Assembly (NCBI GenBank): GCA_026992075.1
Contig: JALXAM010000038.1
Span: 62,001-126,000 of the forward strand
Length of the DNA stretch: 64,000 nucleotides
Direction of reading: 5' to 3'
Source: Sedimenticola sp.
GTDB taxonomy: Bacteria > Pseudomonadota > Gammaproteobacteria > Chromatiales > Chromatiaceae
In this document: piece by piece, positions 26,444 through 34,238 of the stretch
Layout of the letters: the number at the start of each line of letters is the position of its first letter
How positions within the stretch are numbered: the stretch's first letter is position 1
Translations under genes and position numbers: made by a program
Notes under the pieces: model-generated
What the model saw: only the letters and a program-made list of their open reading frames with translations
What the model was told of the DNA's origin: nothing
Databases searched by the model: none

Positions 26444-27278
26444 AGCCGGCCTCCAGCAGGCGTTGCGGCACCGCGCGCTGGCTGGCCAGCAGGATCTCCG
26501 CCTGTTCACCCAGCAGCCAACGCAGTGCAAAAGCAGGCGCCGGCAGCCGGGCGGGCCGGCCCAGAACCCTTCCCAGGGTCCGCGCCAGCTCGCGGTTGGT
26601 GACCGGCTCCGGCGCCACCAGATTGAAAGGCCCCTCGAGGGTCTCGTGCTCCACCAGGTAGCGGATCGCCGCCAGGTGGTCCTGCAGGTGGATCCAGGCC
26701 AGCCACTGGCGCCCGCTGCCCAGAGGCCCGCCCAGCCCCAGGCGAAAGGCAGGCAGCATCCGCGCCAGCATTCCACCGCCGGCACCCAGCACCGGGCCGG
26801 TGCGCAGCAGGCAGACCCGCACACCGAGCCGCTCGGCCTCCAGCGCCGCCTCCTCCCAGGCGACGCAGAGCTCGGCCCCGAACCCCCGGCCCGGCGGCGA
26901 GGACTCGGTGAGCACCTGGTCGCCCCGGTCGCCGTAGTACCCCACCGCGGATCCCGACAGCAGCACCCCGGGCGGCGTCTCCAGCGTGGCCAGATGGGCC
27001 ACAAGACGGTTGGTGAGCGTCACCCGGCTCTCCCGGATGGCCGCCTTGCGCCTGGCCGTCCAGCGCGGCCCCAGGATGGGTTCGCCGGCCAGGTTCACCA
27101 CCACCTCCGGCTCCCCCATCTCTTCCATTTGCTGCACGGCGCGCACCGCCCCGCACAGGGCCGCCACCTGCTCGGGCCGTTGCCGGCTCAGCACCCGGAT
27201 CTGGTGGCCGGCGGCCAGCCATTCCCGGCACAGGTGCCGCCCGATAAAGCCCGTGCCGCCGGTGATGAAGATACGCAT
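26385..27278 (-). CDS. TIGR01777-type NAD-dependent epimerase (SDR39U1/YfcH family)
   Basis: Atypical short-chain dehydrogenase of 297 residues from the ATG of [20 protein letters not shown]; the track start 14 codons earlier is unlikely. It shows the NAD-binding glycine motif, [41 protein letters not shown] with the catalytic tyrosine region, and the C-terminal domain of this family ([35 protein letters not shown], in part). The substrate of this widespread family is unknown. It converges on and overlaps nrdG by 59 bases. Confidence 0.92.
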   Translation of the reverse strand: [297 protein letters not shown]

Positions 27279-27335
27279 CTGACCGTTCTCCCAGGGGTGC
27301 TTCCCCACCCGGTCGATCAACGACCTTTCCTGAGA

Positions 27336-27432
27336 CCGGAAGGGGGTGTTCCAGAAAACGGCCGAGGCAGGATGCCGAGGCCGAGCCTACAGGGATGTAT
27401 TCACGGCGGTTTTCTGGAATACCCCCTTCCGG
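27336..27432 (+). repeat. Variable-arm palindromic element, copy E
   Basis: Arms of 24 bp (27336-27359 and 27409-27432; 23 of 24 complementary, the exception a G-U pair) around a 49-bp core with GAGCCTACAGGGATGTATTC. The arm sequence (CCGGAAGGGGGTGTTCCAG...) is unrelated to those of copies A-D. It lies between the epimerase and hslV start regions. Confidence 0.85.
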
Positions 27433-27456
27433 CCGCCCCCGGATGAGCCGCTCAAG

Positions 27457-27604
27457 GGAAGGTCTGAAAAATTCAGACCTTCCGCCGGTACAGGGAAGTG
27501 CCGGCAAAATCGATCGCTGTAAGCGATTGATTTTGGAGCAAGCCGCAAACCGCGTTTGCGGCGTGGCGTGCTCTGATAAAGCCAGGGATGGCTTTTATCA
27601 GAGC
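27457..27604. repeat. Run of five consecutive near-perfect hairpins upstream of hslV
   Basis: In order: GGAAGGTCTGAA/AAA/complement (27457-27483, 12-bp stem); GCCGGTAC/AGGGAA/GTGCCGGC (27484-27505); AAAATCGATCGCT/GTA/partner (27506-27534, 12 of 13 paired); GCCGCAAAC/CGC/GTTTGCGGC (27542-27562); GCTCTGATAAAGCC/AGGGAT/partner (27570-27604). They are almost head to tail and share no sequence in their stems. No gene was seen in 27279-27693. Confidence 0.85.
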
Positions 27605-27693
27605 TTCCCAAGGGATTCATTTTCCTGCTGGAGCCTTTCCCAGTTGAAGGATAGGTTAAAATTCCTCTCTTGTTATCTTTTCCGGAAGAACCA

Positions 27694-28236
27694 GTGGAAC
27701 AGTTCAAGGGCACCACCATTCTCTCGGTGCGCCGCGGCGGCCGCGTGGTCATCGGCGGCGACGGCCAGGTCTCCATGGGCAACACCGTGATGAAGGGCAA
27801 CGCGCGCAAGGTGCGGCGCCTCTACAAGGGGCAGGTGCTGGCCGGTTTCGCCGGCGCCACCGCCGACGCCTTCACCCTCTTCGAGCGCTTCGAGGGCAAG
27901 CTGGAGAAACACTCGGGCCACCTGGTGCGCGCTGCGGTGGAGCTGGCCAAGGACTGGCGCACCGACCGCATGCTGCGCCGCCTGGAGGCGCTGCTGTGCG
28001 TGGCCGACCGCGAGGCCTCGCTGATCCTTACCGGCAACGGCGACGTGGTGGAGCCCGAGCACGACCTCATGGCCATCGGCTCGGGCGGCCCCTACGCCCA
28101 GGCGGCGGCCATCGCGTTGCTGCAGAACACCGACCTTTCCGCCCGCGAGATCGTGGAGAAGGGGCTGGCCATCGCCGCCGACATCTGCGTCTACACCAAC
28201 CACAACCGCACCATCGAAGAGCTGGAGTGCGACTGA
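27694..28236 (+). CDS. hslV: ATP-dependent protease HslVU, peptidase subunit
   Basis: Proteasome-like threonine peptidase of the HslUV (ClpYQ) complex. I chose GTG at 27694 ([17 protein letters not shown]), with a GGAAG ribosome site 6 bases upstream and the normal length of 180 residues; the track's TTG start adds eight residues. Cleavage would expose the catalytic threonine of [10 protein letters not shown]. Further signatures are [23 protein letters not shown] and [11 protein letters not shown]. Its stop shares one base with the hslU start, so they are coupled. The upstream region is packed with hairpins; I saw no clear heat-shock promoter. Confidence 0.96.
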   Translation: MEQFKGTTILSVRRGGRVVIGGDGQVSMGNTVMKGNARKVRRLYKGQVLAGFAGATADAFTLFERFEGKLEKHSGHLVRAAVELAKDWRTDRMLRRLEALLCVADREASLILTGNGDVVEPEHDLMAIGSGGPYAQAAAIALLQNTDLSAREIVEKGLAIAADICVYTNHNRTIEELECD

Positions 28237-29573
28237 TGTCCGAGATCACCCCCCAGGAGATCGTCCGCGAGCTGGACAAGCATATCGTCGGCCAGGACCA
28301 GGCCAAGCGCGCGGTGGCCATCGCCCTGCGCAACCGCTGGCGCCGGACGCAGGTGGACCCCGAACTGCGCAACGAGATCACCCCCAAGAACATCCTCATG
28401 ATCGGCCCCACCGGCGTGGGCAAGACCGAGATCGCCCGCCGCCTGGCGCGGCTGGCCAACGCCCCCTTCATCAAGGTGGAGGCCACCAAGTTCACCGAGG
28501 TGGGCTACGTGGGACGCGAGGTGGACTCCATCATCCGCGACCTGGCCGACGCCGCGGTAAGCATGGTGCGCGAGCAGGAGCTGGCCAAGGTACAGGACGT
28601 GGCCGCCGCGGCGGCCGAGGAGCGGATCCTGGACATCCTGCTGCCGCCACCGCGCAGCGCCAGCGCTTGGGAGGAGGAGACCGCGCCGCCGGTGAGCTCG
28701 GCCACGCGGGAGAAGTTCCGCGAGCGGCTGCGCGCCGGTGAGCTGGACGACAAGGAGATCGAGGTGGACCTGGCCGAGCCCACCCTGGGGGTGGAGATCA
28801 TGGCGCCGCCCGGCATGGAGGAGATGACCAGCCAGCTCCAGAGCCTGTTCCAGAACCTCTCCGGCGGGCGCAAGCGCAAGCGCAAGCTGCGCATCAAGGA
28901 CGCCCTCAAGCTGATCCGCGAGGAGGAGGCGAGCAAGCGCATCAACCACGAGGATCTCAAGCTGCGCGCCCTGGAGATGGTGGAACAGCAGGGCATCGTC
29001 TTCATCGACGAGATCGACAAGGTCACCTCCAGCCACGAACGCCACGGCGCCGACGTCTCCCGCGAGGGGGTGCAGCGGGACCTGCTGCCGCTGGTGGAGG
29101 GCTGCACCGTCTCCACCAAGCACGGCATGGTGAAGACCGACCACATCCTCTTCATCGCCTCCGGCGCCTTCCACCTCTCCAAGCCCTCCGACCTGATCCC
29201 CGAACTCCAGGGCCGCCTGCCCATCCGCGTGGAGCTCGACGCCCTCACGGTGGAGGATTTCATCCGCATCCTCACCGAGCCCGACGCCTCCCTCACCGAG
29301 CAGTACCAGGCGCTGATGGCCACCGAGGGGGTGAAACTGGAGTTCACCGGGTCGGGCATCCGCCGCATCGCCGAGATCGCCTGGGAGGTGAACGAGCGCA
29401 CCGAAAACATCGGCGCCCGGCGGCTGCACACGGTGATGGAACGGCTGCTGGAGGAGGTCTCCTTCCTGTCGCGGGAACTGGAGGGGCAGACGGTGGTGGT
29501 GGACGACACCTATGTGGACAACCACATCGGCAACCTCTCCGAGGACGAGGATCTGAGCCGGTTCATCTTGTGA
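28236..29573 (+). CDS. hslU: ATP-dependent protease HslVU, ATPase subunit
   Basis: AAA+ unfoldase that feeds substrates to HslV. It has 445 residues from [20 protein letters not shown]; the track ORF extends upstream through hslV out of frame. Walker A is [15 protein letters not shown] and Walker B is [10 protein letters not shown], with the pore motif GYVGREV. The sensor and C-terminal region includes [16 protein letters not shown], and the C-terminal tail DLSRFIL inserts into HslV in known structures. The intermediate I-domain lies around residues 110-230. Confidence 0.97.
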   Translation: MSEITPQEIVRELDKHIVGQDQAKRAVAIALRNRWRRTQVDPELRNEITPKNILMIGPTGVGKTEIARRLARLANAPFIKVEATKFTEVGYVGREVDSIIRDLADAAVSMVREQELAKVQDVAAAAAEERILDILLPPPRSASAWEEETAPPVSSATREKFRERLRAGELDDKEIEVDLAEPTLGVEIMAPPGMEEMTSQLQSLFQNLSGGRKRKRKLRIKDALKLIREEEASKRINHEDLKLRALEMVEQQGIVFIDEIDKVTSSHERHGADVSREGVQRDLLPLVEGCTVSTKHGMVKTDHILFIASGAFHLSKPSDLIPELQGRLPIRVELDALTVEDFIRILTEPDASLTEQYQALMATEGVKLEFTGSGIRRIAEIAWEVNERTENIGARRLHTVMERLLEEVSFLSRELEGQTVVVDDTYVDNHIGNLSEDEDLSRFIL

Positions 29574-29595
29574 GAGTCTCATCCTGGCAACCGTA

Positions 29596-29883
29596 ATGCG
29601 GTGTCACTCCATTCAGTTCAGCGGTCACGCCATCAGTCGAATGTTCGAGCGTGACCTTTTTCCCAAAGACGTCACGGCGGCCATCGAACGAGGAGAGGTC
29701 ATCGCGGAATATCCCGAGGATCATCCTTACCCCAGCTATTTGCTGCTAGGATTTGTCGAAGGAGAGCCACTCCACGTGGTCGTGGCCCGGGATGAGGCCG
29801 GTAGCCGTTGCTTCGTCGTGACTGTTTACCGCCCTGATCCCGAACTCTGGCAACCCGATTTCAAGACCAGGAAAAGAACATGA
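29596..29883 (+). CDS. DUF4258 protein, probable toxin partner
   Basis: A 95-residue protein of the DUF4258 family (FSGHAISRMFERDLFPKDVTAAIERGEVIAEYPEDHPYPS is the typical start, in part), ending VVTVYRPDPELW. DUF4258 proteins are often paired with small YgiT/MqsA-type zinc-finger antitoxins and are suspected RNase-like toxins. The next gene here is exactly such a partner and overlaps the stop by 4 bases (ATGA). The start is the first ATG, but the ribosome site is weak. Toxicity is inference from pairing; the catalytic residues are not established. Confidence 0.75.
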   Translation: MRCHSIQFSGHAISRMFERDLFPKDVTAAIERGEVIAEYPEDHPYPSYLLLGFVEGEPLHVVVARDEAGSRCFVVTVYRPDPELWQPDFKTRKRT

Positions 29884-30104
29884 ACTGCGTGATCTGCAAA
29901 ACCGGCCAGATCAGACCAGGACGGGCGACCATCACCTTGCAACGCGGTGACACCACCGTGGTGATCAAGGGAGTTCCCGCGGACGTATGTGACAACTGTG
30001 GTGAATACTATCTGGATGAAGAGATGACAGAACGAGTACTGTCGATGGCGAAAGAGGCGGCAGCACCCGGCGTGGAGGTGGAAATCCTGCGGTGGGCCGC
30101 CTGA
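29880..30104 (+). CDS. YgiT-type zinc-finger protein, probable MqsA-like antitoxin
   Basis: A 74-residue protein with two CxxC pairs (CVICKTG and CDNCGEYYL) forming the YgiT/MqsA N-terminal zinc finger, and the TTVVIKGVPADVCDNCG segment typical of these antitoxins. It has no C-terminal helix-turn-helix, unlike full MqsA, so it may neutralise its partner without strong DNA binding. Coupled to the DUF4258 gene by a 4-base overlap. An imperfect hairpin (GGAAGGAAAGACTTTCTTCC) begins 11 bases after the stop and may end the transcript. Confidence 0.78.
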   Translation: MNCVICKTGQIRPGRATITLQRGDTTVVIKGVPADVCDNCGEYYLDEEMTERVLSMAKEAAAPGVEVEILRWAA

Positions 30105-30280
30105 CCCAAGCCCGGAAGGAAAGACTTTCTTCCAATAAGCAACGCCGTGTCTCATCCCTTTCCGCCCTCCTCTCCTCCCGGTTGCCGGAATAGGGGCAAA
30201 CCGGACGATCTCTGACGCAAATGGCCAGCCGCCTTGGGGCATAATGGCGCCATCGCAACGTCATCCGAGGAAAGAGGAAG

Positions 30281-30649
30281 ATGTCCCATCCCATTCCCAC
30301 CGAACTCAACCTCCACCGCCTCTCCAGGGTGCTGGAGATCACTTTCGACAATGGCGAGTCATTCAAGCTGCCCGCCGAGTACCTGCGCGCCTGGTCCCCT
30401 TCCGCCGAGGTGATGGGTCACGGCCCCGGGCAGCGCAAGGTGCCCATCGGCATCGAGAAGGTGAACATCGACCAGATCGAACCGGTGGGCAACTACGCCA
30501 TCACCATCCACTTCGACGACGGCCACAACACCGGAATCTACTCCTGGGAAACCCTGTATAATCTGGGGAAGAACTACGAGGAGCTGTGGAACCGGTATCT
30601 TGAGGAGCTGAAGGAGGCCGGCTATACCCGCAAGGATCCCGAGTCCTAG
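30281..30649 (+). CDS. DUF971 (GBBH-like N-terminal domain) protein
   Basis: A 122-residue protein of the DUF971/GBBH-like_N family: ITFDNGESFKLPAEYLRAWSPSAEV, then NYAITIHFDDGHNTGIYSWETLYNLG. The family occurs alone in bacteria and as the N-terminal zinc-binding domain of gamma-butyrobetaine hydroxylases. Stand-alone versions often lie between hslVU and ubiE, as here, and some have been suggested to act in iron-sulfur biology. The role here is open. A GAGGAAAGAGGAAG ribosome site precedes the ATG. 30105-30280 upstream contains no gene. Confidence 0.9.
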   Translation: MSHPIPTELNLHRLSRVLEITFDNGESFKLPAEYLRAWSPSAEVMGHGPGQRKVPIGIEKVNIDQIEPVGNYAITIHFDDGHNTGIYSWETLYNLGKNYEELWNRYLEELKEAGYTRKDPES

Positions 30650-30658
30650 GCTTGACCC

Positions 30659-30680
30659 GTAGGTCGGGCTTCAGCCCGAC
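30659..30680 (+). repeat. GTAG REP enclosing copy F, left
   Basis: GTAGGTCGGGCTTCAGCCCG plus AC, identical to the REP at 25149. It pairs with the inverted REP at 30945-30966. Confidence 0.85.
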
Positions 30681-30713
30681 AGATTGGGTGCTTGGTTTCA
30701 ATCCATTCGGGGG

Positions 30714-30921
30714 GCCGGTGGGGACTCCTTCCTGGCGGGGACGCCGTGAATACATCCCTGTAGGCTTTGCGGCAGCTTTGTAGCTTCGCAATCCATGTTA
30801 CGCTACAAAGTCCAGCCTCGCCATCCTTGGCGAGGCGTTCGCCAGCTGCGAAAATCCACTGGATTTTCGGTCTGGCTCACCCCTGCTGCCGAAACCCCGC
30901 CAGGAAGGAGTCCCCACCGGC
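30714..30921 (-). repeat. Variable-arm palindromic element, copy F, with a 102-bp internal insertion
   Basis: Arms 30714-30740 and 30895-30921 are perfectly complementary (27 of 27). The core, on the minus strand, is 154 bp instead of 52. The inner hairpin is split after GCGGCAGC (30776) by a block with three further hairpins: CTTTGTAGC...GCTACAAAG (30776-30810), GCCTCGCCATCCTTGGCGAG (30815 onward) and CGAAAATCCACTGGATTTTC (30849 onward). CTGCTGCCGAAA then resumes the core. Confidence 0.85.
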
Positions 30922-30944
30922 CTTCAAGCTGTGTCACAAGGTTC

Positions 30945-30966
30945 GTCGGGCTGAAGCCCGACCTAC
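30945..30966 (-). repeat. GTAG REP enclosing copy F, right
   Basis: GTCGGGCTGAAGCCCGACCT plus AC, the exact inverse of the REP at 30659, closing a 308-bp compound repeat that fills the DUF971-ubiE gap. Confidence 0.85.
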
Positions 30967-31016
30967 AGGTATCGGGTTTTCCGTAATTGGGGGTGAACCC
31001 CACAAACGAGGTCGAC

Positions 31017-31769
31017 ATGAACCACGCAAGCGAAGAGACCCATTTCGGCTTCCGCAAGGTGGCGAAGGAGGAGAAGGCCACCCTGGTGAAGGGAGTGTTC
31101 GACTCCGTGGCCTCGCGCTACGACCTGATGAACGACCTCATGTCCTTCGGCATCCACCGCCTCTGGAAGCGCTTCGCGGTGGAACTGGCCGGCGTGCGCG
31201 GGGGACAGAAGGTACTAGACCTTGCCGCCGGCACCGGCGACCTGGCGGAACGCTTCGCCGGCCTGGTGGGCCCCGAGGGGCTGGTGCTGATGACCGACAT
31301 CAACGCCAGCATGCTGCGCACCGGGCGCGATCGCATGCTCGACCACGGCCGCGCCGGCAACGTCCAATACGCCCAGGTCAACGCCGAGCAGCTCCCCTTT
31401 CCCGACAACACCTTCGACTGCATCACCATCGGCTTCGGCCTGCGCAATGTCACCGACAAGCAGAAGGCGCTCGAAGCCATGTATACCGCCCTCAAGCCCG
31501 GCGGGCGCGCGCTGGTGCTGGAATTCTCCCACCCGGTGAGCAAGCCGCTTCAGAAGGTCTACGATCTCTACTCCTTCACCCTGTTGCCAAAGATGGGCAA
31601 ACTGGTGGTGAACGACGAAGAGAGCTACCGCTACCTGGCCGAGTCCATCCGCGTCCATCCCGACCAGGAGACCCTCAAGGAGATGATGGAACAGGCCGGC
31701 TTCGAGCGCTGCGACTACCACAACCTCACCGGCGGAGTGGTGGCCATCCACCGGGGCTTCAAGTTCTGA
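31017..31769 (+). CDS. ubiE: Ubiquinone/menaquinone C-methyltransferase
   Basis: SAM-dependent C-methyltransferase for ubiquinone and menaquinone rings. It has 250 residues from [15 protein letters not shown]; a GTG ten codons upstream is less likely. UbiE signatures are [41 protein letters not shown] and [16 protein letters not shown]. It is the first gene of ubiE-ubiJ-ubiB. Repeat copy G sits in the 172 bases between it and ubiJ, yet no other operon break is visible. Confidence 0.97.
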   Translation: MNHASEETHFGFRKVAKEEKATLVKGVFDSVASRYDLMNDLMSFGIHRLWKRFAVELAGVRGGQKVLDLAAGTGDLAERFAGLVGPEGLVLMTDINASMLRTGRDRMLDHGRAGNVQYAQVNAEQLPFPDNTFDCITIGFGLRNVTDKQKALEAMYTALKPGGRALVLEFSHPVSKPLQKVYDLYSFTLLPKMGKLVVNDEESYRYLAESIRVHPDQETLKEMMEQAGFERCDYHNLTGGVVAIHRGFKF

Positions 31770-31807
31770 GAGGCTGCCATGAGAACACCCGAAAGCATCG
31801 CCAAGGG

Positions 31808-31906
31808 CCGTCCGGGAGGCTTCGACGGGACGTCGGAGGCCATGGAGGGCCGACGCGAGCTTACGAGGAGGTACTTGCAGCGTTCCCGTCGAAGCCTCCC
31901 GGACGG
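31808..31906 (+). repeat. Diverged variable-arm element, copy G
   Basis: Arms of 23 bp (31808-31830, 31884-31906) are perfectly complementary around a 53-bp core. The core tail GAGCTTACGAGGAGGTACTT aligns without gaps with GAGCCTACAGGGATGTATTC of the other copies, and both cores end GCGT (20 of 27 identities over the tail). An inner GTCGG/CCGAC stem is present. It sits between ubiE and ubiJ, inside the ubi operon. Confidence 0.75.
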
Positions 31907-31941
31907 TCCGTTCCGACGGCCCATGAACAATCGAGGGACCC

Positions 31942-32568
31942 ATGAGCACTCGTGACCTCGCCCTCGCCTCCCTGGAGAAAGCGGTCAACGCCCTGCTGGC
32001 TCTCGACCCAGTGGCCATGGAGCGCCTGGCCCGCCACCACGGCCGGGTGATCGGAATCCACCTGCGCGGCCTGGAGATCACCCTCTACTTCGTTCCCGAC
32101 GAAAAGGGCCACCTGCAGCTGCTGGGAGACATCGAGGGCGAACCCGACGCGCTCATCAGCGGCTCGCCGCTGGACCTGATGCGCTCCGGCGGCTCCGAGG
32201 AGGGCAGCCGCCAGCTTTTCGCCGGCCGCGTCACCCTGAACGGCGACACCGCCCTGGCTCACGATTTCAGCGCAATCCTGGCGGACCTCGACATCGACTG
32301 GGAAGAGCAGTTGTCGAAGTTCACCGGCGACCTGGTGGCCCACGAGCTGGGCAGCGCCGTCCGCCACCTCAAACACTACACCGAGGAGACCGGCGACCGC
32401 CTGGCCCGCGACCTGGGCGAATATCTCACCGAGGAGGCGCGCCTCCTGCCCACCCGCGCCGAGGTGGAAGAATTCATCGAGCAGGTGGACGAACTGCGCG
32501 ACGATGCCGAGCGGCTGGAGGCGCGGGTGAAGCTGCTGGAACGGAAACTGGGGAAAACGGCCGAATGA
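31942..32568 (+). CDS. ubiJ: Ubiquinone biosynthesis accessory factor UbiJ (SCP2 domain)
   Basis: A 208-residue protein with an N-terminal SCP2 lipid-binding domain ([41 protein letters not shown], in part) and a C-terminal helical region ([29 protein letters not shown]) likely to form a coiled coil. UbiJ binds ubiquinone intermediates and scaffolds the soluble Ubi complex with UbiK in E. coli. It lies between ubiE and ubiB as in most gammaproteobacteria; its stop overlaps the ubiB start by 4 bases. Confidence 0.93.
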   Translation: MSTRDLALASLEKAVNALLALDPVAMERLARHHGRVIGIHLRGLEITLYFVPDEKGHLQLLGDIEGEPDALISGSPLDLMRSGGSEEGSRQLFAGRVTLNGDTALAHDFSAILADLDIDWEEQLSKFTGDLVAHELGSAVRHLKHYTEETGDRLARDLGEYLTEEARLLPTRAEVEEFIEQVDELRDDAERLEARVKLLERKLGKTAE

Positions 32569-34217
32569 TCCCCCTGCGCCAGGGGCTGCGGGTGGCCCAC
32601 ATCACCTGGGTGCTGCTGCGCAACGGGCTGGACGAGTTCATCCTCGCCGCCCACCTCTTCCGCCCCATCCGCTTCTTCCGTTTCCTCTCTCCCTTCTACT
32701 GGCTGCAGCGCGGCCAGCGTCCCGGCTACGGGGTGCGCATCCGCCGTACCCTGGAGGAACTGGGCCCCATCTGGGTCAAGTTCGGCCAGATTCTCTCCAC
32801 TCGCCGCGACCTGCTGCCCGACGAGATCGCCGAGGAGCTGGTCAAGCTCCAGGACCAGGTGCCCCCCTTTCCCGGCAGCGAGGCGCGCCGCATCATCGAA
32901 ACGGCCCTGGGCGATCAGGTGAGTCACCTCTTCGCCCGCTTCGACGAACAGCCGTTGGCGTCGGCCTCCATCGCCCAGGTGCACGCCGCCACCCTCCACG
33001 ACGGCACCGAGGTGATCGTCAAGGTGGTGCGCCCCGGCATCGAAAAGGCCATCCGGCGCGACATCGAGCTGATGTACACCCTGGCGCGGCTGGCGGTGCG
33101 CTATTCCAAGGAGGCGCGCCGGCTGCGGCTGGTGGAGGTGGTGCAGGAGTACGAGAAGACCATCTTCGACGAGCTGGACCTGCTGCGCGAGGCGGCCAAC
33201 GCCTCCCAGTTGCGACGCAACTGGCTCGACAGCGAGATGCTCTACATTCCCGAGGTCTACTGGGACTACTGCCGCCGCGAGGTGCTGGTGATGGAACGGG
33301 TCTACGGCACCCCGGTGGACCAGGTGGAGGAACTCAAGCGGCAGGGCATCTCTATGGCGCTGCTGGGCGAGCGTGGTGTGGAGATCTTCTTCACCCAGGT
33401 GTTCCGGGACAACTTCTTCCACGCCGACATGCACCCCGGCAACATCTTCGTGGCGCCCGACGGCCGCTACATCAGCGTCGATTTCGGCATCATGGGCACC
33501 CTCACGCGGGAGGACCAACGCTATCTGGCCGAGAACCTGCTCGCCTTCTTCCACCGCGACTACCGGCGGGTGGCCGAGCTGCACGTGGAGTCGGGCTGGG
33601 TGCCGCCTGGCACCCGGGTGGAGGAGTTCGAGGCGGCCATCCGAACCGTGAGCGAGCCCATCTGGGAGAAACCCATCGCCGAGATCTCCTTCGGTCACTT
33701 CCTGCTGCGCCTGTTCCAGACCGCGCGCCGCTTCGACATGGAGGTGCAGCCCCAGCTGGTGCTGCTGCAGAAGACCCTGCTCAACATCGAAGGACTGGGG
33801 CGGATGCTTTACCCCGAGCTGGACCTGTGGGCCACCGCCAAGCCCTTCATGGAACGCTGGCTGAGCGAACAGGTGGGACCCAGGGCCTTCCTGCGCCGGG
33901 TGAAGGAGAGTGCGCCACAGCTCTCGGAAGAGCTGCCCGAGGTGCCTCATCTGGCTTACAAAGTGCTCAGCCAGGCCACGGAGGGAAAGCTCACCTTCAA
34001 CTGGAAATCGCGTGAGCTGCGTTTGCTGCGCCGTGATATGAAGCAGGAACAACAGCGCACTCGGATGGTGGTGGCTGGCGGCGCCCTGCTGCTCGGTGGC
34101 ATCCTACTGGGGGGCTTGGGCTCGCCGCTACTGCCCGCTACCCTGCTCCCCTGGGCCAGTGGCACACTGGGGCTGGCGGGCCTGGTGATGGCCGGACGCG
34201 GACTGGTCCGGCATTGA
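32565..34217 (+). CDS. ubiB: Ubiquinone biosynthesis kinase-like protein UbiB
   Basis: Atypical protein-kinase-like ATPase (ADCK/COQ8 family) needed for ubiquinone synthesis. It has 550 residues. The family KxGQ motif is in [20 protein letters not shown], and the alanine-rich loop is in [13 protein letters not shown]. Catalytic and metal residues occur in [11 protein letters not shown] and VDFGIMGTL. Two C-terminal transmembrane helices ([35 protein letters not shown]) anchor it to the inner membrane. It converges with the orphan gene at 34239. Confidence 0.96.
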   Translation: MIPLRQGLRVAHITWVLLRNGLDEFILAAHLFRPIRFFRFLSPFYWLQRGQRPGYGVRIRRTLEELGPIWVKFGQILSTRRDLLPDEIAEELVKLQDQVPPFPGSEARRIIETALGDQVSHLFARFDEQPLASASIAQVHAATLHDGTEVIVKVVRPGIEKAIRRDIELMYTLARLAVRYSKEARRLRLVEVVQEYEKTIFDELDLLREAANASQLRRNWLDSEMLYIPEVYWDYCRREVLVMERVYGTPVDQVEELKRQGISMALLGERGVEIFFTQVFRDNFFHADMHPGNIFVAPDGRYISVDFGIMGTLTREDQRYLAENLLAFFHRDYRRVAELHVESGWVPPGTRVEEFEAAIRTVSEPIWEKPIAEISFGHFLLRLFQTARRFDMEVQPQLVLLQKTLLNIEGLGRMLYPELDLWATAKPFMERWLSEQVGPRAFLRRVKESAPQLSEELPEVPHLAYKVLSQATEGKLTFNWKSRELRLLRRDMKQEQQRTRMVVAGGALLLGGILLGGLGSPLLPATLLPWASGTLGLAGLVMAGRGLVRH

Positions 34218-34238
34218 TCCACCTCGCCAGTTTCCGAG

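Noticed and set aside
27457-27604. CRISPR-like array
   Set aside because: Five hairpins in a row, but their sequences are all different and no repeat unit recurs; no cas genes in the window.
27395-27790. ORFs 27395..27790 (+) and 27387..27809 (-)
   Set aside because: They cover the hairpin run and the start of hslV in wrong frames; no protein signature.
30501-31945. ORFs 30501..30791 and 30767..31945 across the repeat block
   Set aside because: Both are translations of REP and variable-arm sequences that run out of frame into DUF971 or ubiE.
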